This document shows, piece after piece, positions 62,612 to 64,000 of a DNA stretch of 64,000 bases (within the stretch, counting starts at the first letter, position 1; the number at the start of each line of letters is the position of its first letter). The notes under the pieces were generated by a model. That model was not told the DNA's origin. It did no database searches and was given only the letters and a program-made list of their open reading frames with translations. Origin of the DNA: Alphaproteobacteria bacterium (GTDB lineage Bacteria; Myxococcota_A; UBA796; GCA-2862545); the NCBI GenBank assembly GCA_020632925.1, contig JACKER010000008.1, positions 583,323-647,322 on the forward strand. The letters are read 5' to 3'. The position numbers and the translations under genes are program-made.

Positions 62612-63076
62612 CTACCGCCCCGTGTCTGGTGGGTCACCCCACCCTTCCGACTCTCCGCGCCGCTCCACCAGTTCCTGAAGCAGCGGGTGTCCCGATAGGC
62701 ACGCTAGGTCGGACGGAGTCACGGGATCGTCGAACTCCTCCCACGTCAAGATGATGATCTCCTCGGGTACGCCAGCATCGCTCAGGTTGAGCAGATCCCG
62801 GCAGAGCGGACTGGGGGACGGCGTGTGCGATGCGTGGGCGGGTGACATCACACCATTCGTCGGACCCATCGTGACGGGTGGCGCATCGTGTTCGGCGGGC
62901 GCCCCAGATCGCGGGGCGATGTTTTGATCGCCGGGGGCCCGCGCTTCAGGGATGGTACGGACGAATGGGGCACTTTCCCCTCGCGACCAGCGAGAACGGA
63001 CGCCAACCACGGTACAAAGAACAGCAATACCGAACATGGCGCCGAGCGCGGCGCGAGATCGACGGGTAAACCTCAA
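62612..63076 (-). CDS. Unrecognised protein with N-terminal membrane helix
   Basis: A 154-residue product with a basic start RFTRRSRA and one membrane helix (ALGAMFGIAVLCTVVGV), then a Pro/Ala/Ser-rich mid part and an acidic C-terminal domain with IIILTWEEFDDPVTPSD. It would sit in the inner membrane with the rest outside. The TTG start overlaps the upstream stop by four bases (TTGA). No family recognised. Base composition is lower in GC than the rest of the window. The 229 bp between it and the VWA gene hold nothing I can identify besides the VWA promoter. Confidence 0.5.
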   Translation of the reverse strand: MRFTRRSRAALGAMFGIAVLCTVVGVRSRWSRGESAPFVRTIPEARAPGDQNIAPRSGAPAEHDAPPVTMGPTNGVMSPAHASHTPSPSPLCRDLLNLSDAGVPEEIIILTWEEFDDPVTPSDLACLSGHPLLQELVERRGESEGWGDPPDTGR

Positions 63077-63438
63077 TCGTCCGTTCCACCGGGAAGGCAG
63101 TCACCCTCCTGAAGATGGCGTTCACCCTCATCGGCCTCGGCATCCCAACGATCCGATGCAGTGTGATACTTGTCCGCCGACTTCTGGTCACCTGCCTTTT
63201 CCAGGCCATCTCCAATATCGTCCAACTCGTCAGCGGTATCACGCAGTACTCGGATGATACGCTTCACGTTGGTACAATAGAGCTTACCCCATGGAATGTC
63301 TGGTGGGGGAGGGACGTCGTCGCCTCCGGGCACGTAGGGCCCGCCGGCGACGATACCCTCGGCTCCGTGGCCGACAAGCCAACGAGGTGGACCTCCGTGG
63401 AAAGGGTTCTCGTCACCCACATGGCTGAAGACACCCAT
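63073..63438 (-). CDS. Unrecognised acidic protein
   Basis: A 121-residue protein with a Gly/Pro-rich start and a helical, charged C-terminal half (NVKRIIRVLRDTADELDDIG and onward), no signal peptide and two cysteines. GGAGG stands 8 bp before ATG 63436-63438, so translation is well supported. It is coupled to the membrane protein downstream by a TTGA overlap. Function not recognised. Confidence 0.55.
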   Translation of the reverse strand: MGVFSHVGDENPFHGGPPRWLVGHGAEGIVAGGPYVPGGDDVPPPPDIPWGKLYCTNVKRIIRVLRDTADELDDIGDGLEKAGDQKSADKYHTASDRWDAEADEGERHLQEGDCLPGGTDD

Positions 63439-63496
63439 CAGGTCATCCTCCTATCGCGAGACTCCCCCGCCACATCCACATCGAGGAATACGGACA

Positions 63497-64000
63497 TCAG
63501 GTGGTCCTCCGGTGATCGATGCGGAGGGAGACCAGGCCGGTCTCGTTCTTGCCGGCGCTCCCGTTCTTCACGCCCGCGCCCCACCGCACCAGCCGCTTCA
63601 CGTTGGTCGGCGCGAACGTGGTGAACGTCGTGCCGTAGTCCGTCCCCGCGCTGCTCCGCGACGAGCCGAAGGTCGAGAACGAGTCCGCGCCGCCGCCCTC
63701 GCCGTCCGACCACGTCACCCCATCGTTGCTCACCTGGTAGGCAGGGATGACGTCCACGTCCCCGCTGCCGCTCTCGAGCCTCAGGCTCGCGCGGTGCTCT
63801 CCCACGTCCGCCACCGACACCGGACCCACCAGCGGGTGGAAGATCCGCGTGGTCGTCCCCTGGCTGAACACGAGCTGCTCCGCCGCCGCCAGCGTTCCGC
63901 CCACCACCGGTTTGATCGCCAGCAGCATCCGCGCGAGCGCGTGCTCCACGTCCGACGAGCCCGTGTCGTTCGCGGTCTGTGCGCCGAAGCGCACGAACAA
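63497..64000 (-). CDS. Unrecognised protein, 5' end outside the window
   Basis: The frame is open to the last base; a TTG there gives 167 residues but the real start may lie beyond. The visible part begins with a helical stretch (ALARMLLAIKPVVGGTLAAA) and then is beta-rich with Ser/Gly/Asp loops (YQVSNDGVTWSDGEGGGADS). It ends 58 bp before the 63438 start. I recognise no family. Confidence 0.5.
   Translation of the reverse strand: MFVRFGAQTANDTGSSDVEHALARMLLAIKPVVGGTLAAAEQLVFSQGTTTRIFHPLVGPVSVADVGEHRASLRLESGSGDVDVIPAYQVSNDGVTWSDGEGGGADSFSTFGSSRSSAGTDYGTTFTTFAPTNVKRLVRWGAGVKNGSAGKNETGLVSLRIDHRRTT

Overview
The window is very GC-rich bacterial DNA, densely packed, with many GTG and TTG starts and many 4-base stop/start overlaps. 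Several traits fit an uncultured Myxococcota-like (former deltaproteobacterial) genome: a split DUF1592/DUF1552 pair, short lipoproteins, a von Willebrand lipoprotein with threonine/glycine/aspartate linker repeats, a multi-domain Ser/Thr kinase, and modular and fatty-acid-like synthases. This placement is an inference from gene content; no rRNA or marker gene is present.

Layout. 0-6 kb: a broken-off HTH gene, a DUF423 membrane protein, a prepilin peptidase coupled to a DegT-type aminotransferase, lipoproteins, a Trp/Tyr repeat protein, an HExxH protein and galU. 6-11 kb: the DUF1592/DUF1552 pair, trmH, yhbY and a DEDDh exonuclease with no ordinary start codon. 11-19 kb: a complete cytochrome c maturation system I on the minus strand, ccmA-B then ccmC-D-E-F-G-H-I, followed by a cyanophycinase. 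19.9-20.3 kb: a possible 40-residue membrane peptide and strong hairpins.

20.3-36 kb: two type I polyketide synthase genes. The first has KS, AT and KR folds, but every catalytic residue I could place is lost. The second has three intact KS-AT-KR-ACP modules, no thioesterase and a C-terminal transmembrane helix. 36-43 kb: a barrel-like outer membrane protein without a visible signal peptide, small membrane and lipoproteins, an adenylate/guanylate cyclase, and two paralogous Tat-lipoprotein PDZ proteins flanking a third lipoprotein.

43-61.5 kb is the most unusual part. A minus-strand operon encodes a lipoprotein, a glycosyltransferase, a sulfotransferase, a fused ketosynthase/chain-length-factor, an ACP, a GcvT-like folate-fold protein, a CrtI-like FAD oxidoreductase, a ketoreductase, a dehydratase and a malonyl transacylase. 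Eight successive junctions in it are 4-base overlaps. It diverges across only 47 bp from a plus-strand operon with three B12-type radical SAM proteins and a kinase/ATPase/TPR protein. I infer a single pathway that makes a type II fatty-acid or polyene chain, modifies it by redox and radical chemistry, and glycosylates and/or sulfates it. 61.4-64 kb: a VWA lipoprotein, then a lower-GC patch of unrecognised genes, the last cut by the window edge.
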